Below the pieces are notes generated by a model that was not told where the DNA came from, made no database searches, and saw only the letters and a list, made by a program, of their open reading frames with translations. From contig JAQXIB010000143.1 in assembly GCA_029007575.1 (NCBI GenBank), forward strand, positions 1 to 5,661: a stretch of 5,661 nucleotides of DNA. Reading direction: 5' to 3'. Shown piece by piece: positions 4,321-5,661 of this stretch. The DNA is from Clostridiales bacterium. Its GTDB lineage: Bacteria; Bacillota; Clostridia; Oscillospirales; Ruminococcaceae. How positions within the stretch are numbered: the stretch's first letter is position 1; each line of letters starts with the position of its first letter. Both the position numbers and the translations under genes were made by a program.

Positions 4321-5661
4321 TCATTTATTGCTTTTGCAACACTCATCTGAATCACACACAGGTAAAACGGATGTGACAGCTCCGGTTTCCTGTGTGTTTT
4401 CTATGTAACCGGTGGCCCGGAAGAAGTCATCGTAATCTTCTTTCGAGCAACCTTTGATGAAGATGTGGCAGTGACGCTCATCATTTTCATTGGTAATATA
4501 AATGCGCTCCACAAAGGTCTGTATCAGCGTTACAAGCACATCGGGTGCGGCATTTTCTGCATACTTCCCGAAGGAGAGTAGCCGTTCCTTGATTTCTTCA
4601 ATATCACGGATAGCGTACATCTGACTTTGTCTACTGTCCTCTAACTTTTGAAGCAAAGTATCGGTTTCGAAAAGCTCATCGGTCAGCGCTTTCACATCCT
4701 CCTGAATAAAGCGTTTCAGACCGTCATCCGCCTCCCGAAGATTTTTCACCTGGTTGGCTATTGCCGCTTCAAGCTGTGCTTTCCTCTTTCTAAGATCGGA
4801 CAGCTCTTTTTCATTCTGCGATGAGCCGAAAATATCGGATGCTTTCTGATTGAGTAATCTTTCGTAGTATTCACTGTCCTCATCGGCAAGGTAGGATAAC
4901 TGATTAACCACAAATTCATCAAGTAAAACACCGTCTACCGCACGGAAAGTACATTCGCCTACACGATAGCTGGGACAAACATACTTGAATCTCGGCTTGC
5001 CGTTAGTCCAGCGGTTAGATTCGGAGATAACCCGCAAGCGTTTTCCGCAATGCGGACAGTAGACCAGTCCTGCAAGCAAGGCGTTGGTCTTACGGTGAGG
5101 ACGGTTGTATTTCTCAGCAATATCGTCCAGCATATTCTGTGTATCAATCCATTGCTGACTTGAGATAAAGCCCTCGTGTCTGCCGACCGAGATGATCCAT
5201 TCGGAAAGCGGCTTTGTTGACATCAACTGCACAAATTTCGGTGAAATAAATGTGCTGTCCGCATCCTCGAATTTCTCCTGATCGGTCTTGTTGTAGGCAG
5301 AAATGCCGTGCTGACCGTCAAACTCGGATACATCCCCGCAAAGACCTCCGTTGTGCTCCAAGAAATAATTGTATGCACTTTCGTCAGCGGTGCAGTAAAC
5401 GGGATTTTTCAAAAGGAGTCTTGTTGTGGAAGTATTGAACTTACTACCGACTTTTGTGCGATAGCCAAGCTCGTTCATCTTGTCTGCCGTTTTCTTGATA
5501 GACCGAGTAGCGGCGAATATCTCATAGAGCTTTTGTATCATTGCTTTTTCCTCGGGAATGCTCTCCAAATAGCTGTAGGCTGATTTGTTTTTGCCGCTGC
5601 CGGTTTTCACACGCCGCACAGTAAAGCCTGTGGGTGTATTGCCGCCCAGCCAGCGGCCGTC
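4321..5661 (-). CDS. Large serine recombinase, C-terminal 446 residues (N-terminus off window)
   Basis: A site-specific DNA recombinase that would integrate or excise a mobile element. The frame is open to the window edge, where D-G-R-W-L-G-G-N-T-P-T-G-F matches the conserved start of the recombinase domain. The N-terminal resolvase domain with the catalytic serine (about 150 residues) is outside. In fragment numbering: recombinase domain about 1-130; zinc ribbon with C202, C205, C229 and C237 (C-P-H-C-G-K and C-P-S-Y-R-V-G-E-C); coiled coil about 282-349, the part that controls synapsis in this family; then a C-terminal region with V-E-R-I-Y-I and H-I-F-I-K-G near 384-404. It ends in an unusual Cys-rich tail (C436, C441, C442). 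A GTG at 5619 is internal, not the start. It converges on the LysR gene with a 47-bp gap, suggesting an element edge there. Confidence 0.92.
   Translation of the reverse strand, partial: DGRWLGGNTPTGFTVRRVKTGSGKNKSAYSYLESIPEEKAMIQKLYEIFAATRSIKKTADKMNELGYRTKVGSKFNTSTTRLLLKNPVYCTADESAYNYFLEHNGGLCGDVSEFDGQHGISAYNKTDQEKFEDADSTFISPKFVQLMSTKPLSEWIISVGRHEGFISSQQWIDTQNMLDDIAEKYNRPHRKTNALLAGLVYCPHCGKRLRVISESNRWTNGKPRFKYVCPSYRVGECTFRAVDGVLLDEFVVNQLSYLADEDSEYYERLLNQKASDIFGSSQNEKELSDLRKRKAQLEAAIANQVKNLREADDGLKRFIQEDVKALTDELFETDTLLQKLEDSRQSQMYAIRDIEEIKERLLSFGKYAENAAPDVLVTLIQTFVERIYITNENDERHCHIFIKGCSKEDYDDFFRATGYIENTQETGAVTSVLPVCDSDECCKSNK

Noticed and set aside
5617..5619. GTG at 5617-5619 as the recombinase start
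   Set aside because: The frame continues upstream with the conserved W-L-G-G-N-T-P-T-G motif, so the gene is cut by the window edge.
1..5661. CRISPR array, tRNA, rRNA, toxin-antitoxin or defence genes
   Set aside because: I saw no direct repeats with regular spacing, no cloverleaf-like sequence and no small gene pairs or defence-type domains on either strand.

Overview
The window looks like chromosomal DNA of a Gram-positive anaerobe of the class Clostridia, probably a gut-type Oscillospiraceae/Lachnospiraceae-like organism. The evidence is moderate GC in genes with very AT-rich intergenic regions, Shine-Dalgarno sites such as GGAGG and GAGGAG, and protein types common in these bacteria: an aldo/keto reductase carrying two [4Fe-4S] motifs, a small TM1586-like nitroreductase, a YeiH transporter with a divergent LysR regulator, and a large serine recombinase. 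No species can be named from this sequence alone.

Layout. Positions 1 to about 190 are the left end of an insertion sequence: the first 23 codons of a transposase on the minus strand, its promoter, and a leader hairpin. The IS appears to have landed in the 3' end of a nitroreductase gene (181-798, minus), removing its usual C-terminus. Upstream on the same strand lies an aldo/keto reductase with a ferredoxin-like C-terminus (908-2020, minus). These two redox genes probably form an operon, and its transcription runs directly into the IS transposase. Next come a leader region (2021-2205), a strong intrinsic terminator (2206-2259) and a YeiH-type membrane transporter (2270-3313, minus). The transporter is divergent from a LysR-type regulator (3428-4273, plus), across a 114-bp AT-rich control region with a perfect 10-bp inverted repeat. 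Finally, a large serine recombinase (4321 to the window end, minus) converges on the regulator with a gap of only 47 bp; its catalytic N-terminus lies outside the window.

How the parts fit. The LysR/YeiH pair is a classic local regulator-transporter module. The reductase pair is a plausible redox operon with unknown substrates. The window is flanked by two mobile-DNA genes, the IS on the left and the recombinase on the right, so the middle segment is either host chromosome next to an integrated element or cargo between two insertions. I found no defence system, CRISPR array, tRNA or rRNA. The most interesting signals are the IS/nitroreductase junction, the read-through-sensitive hairpin in the IS leader, and the probable mobile-element edge at about 4274-4320.
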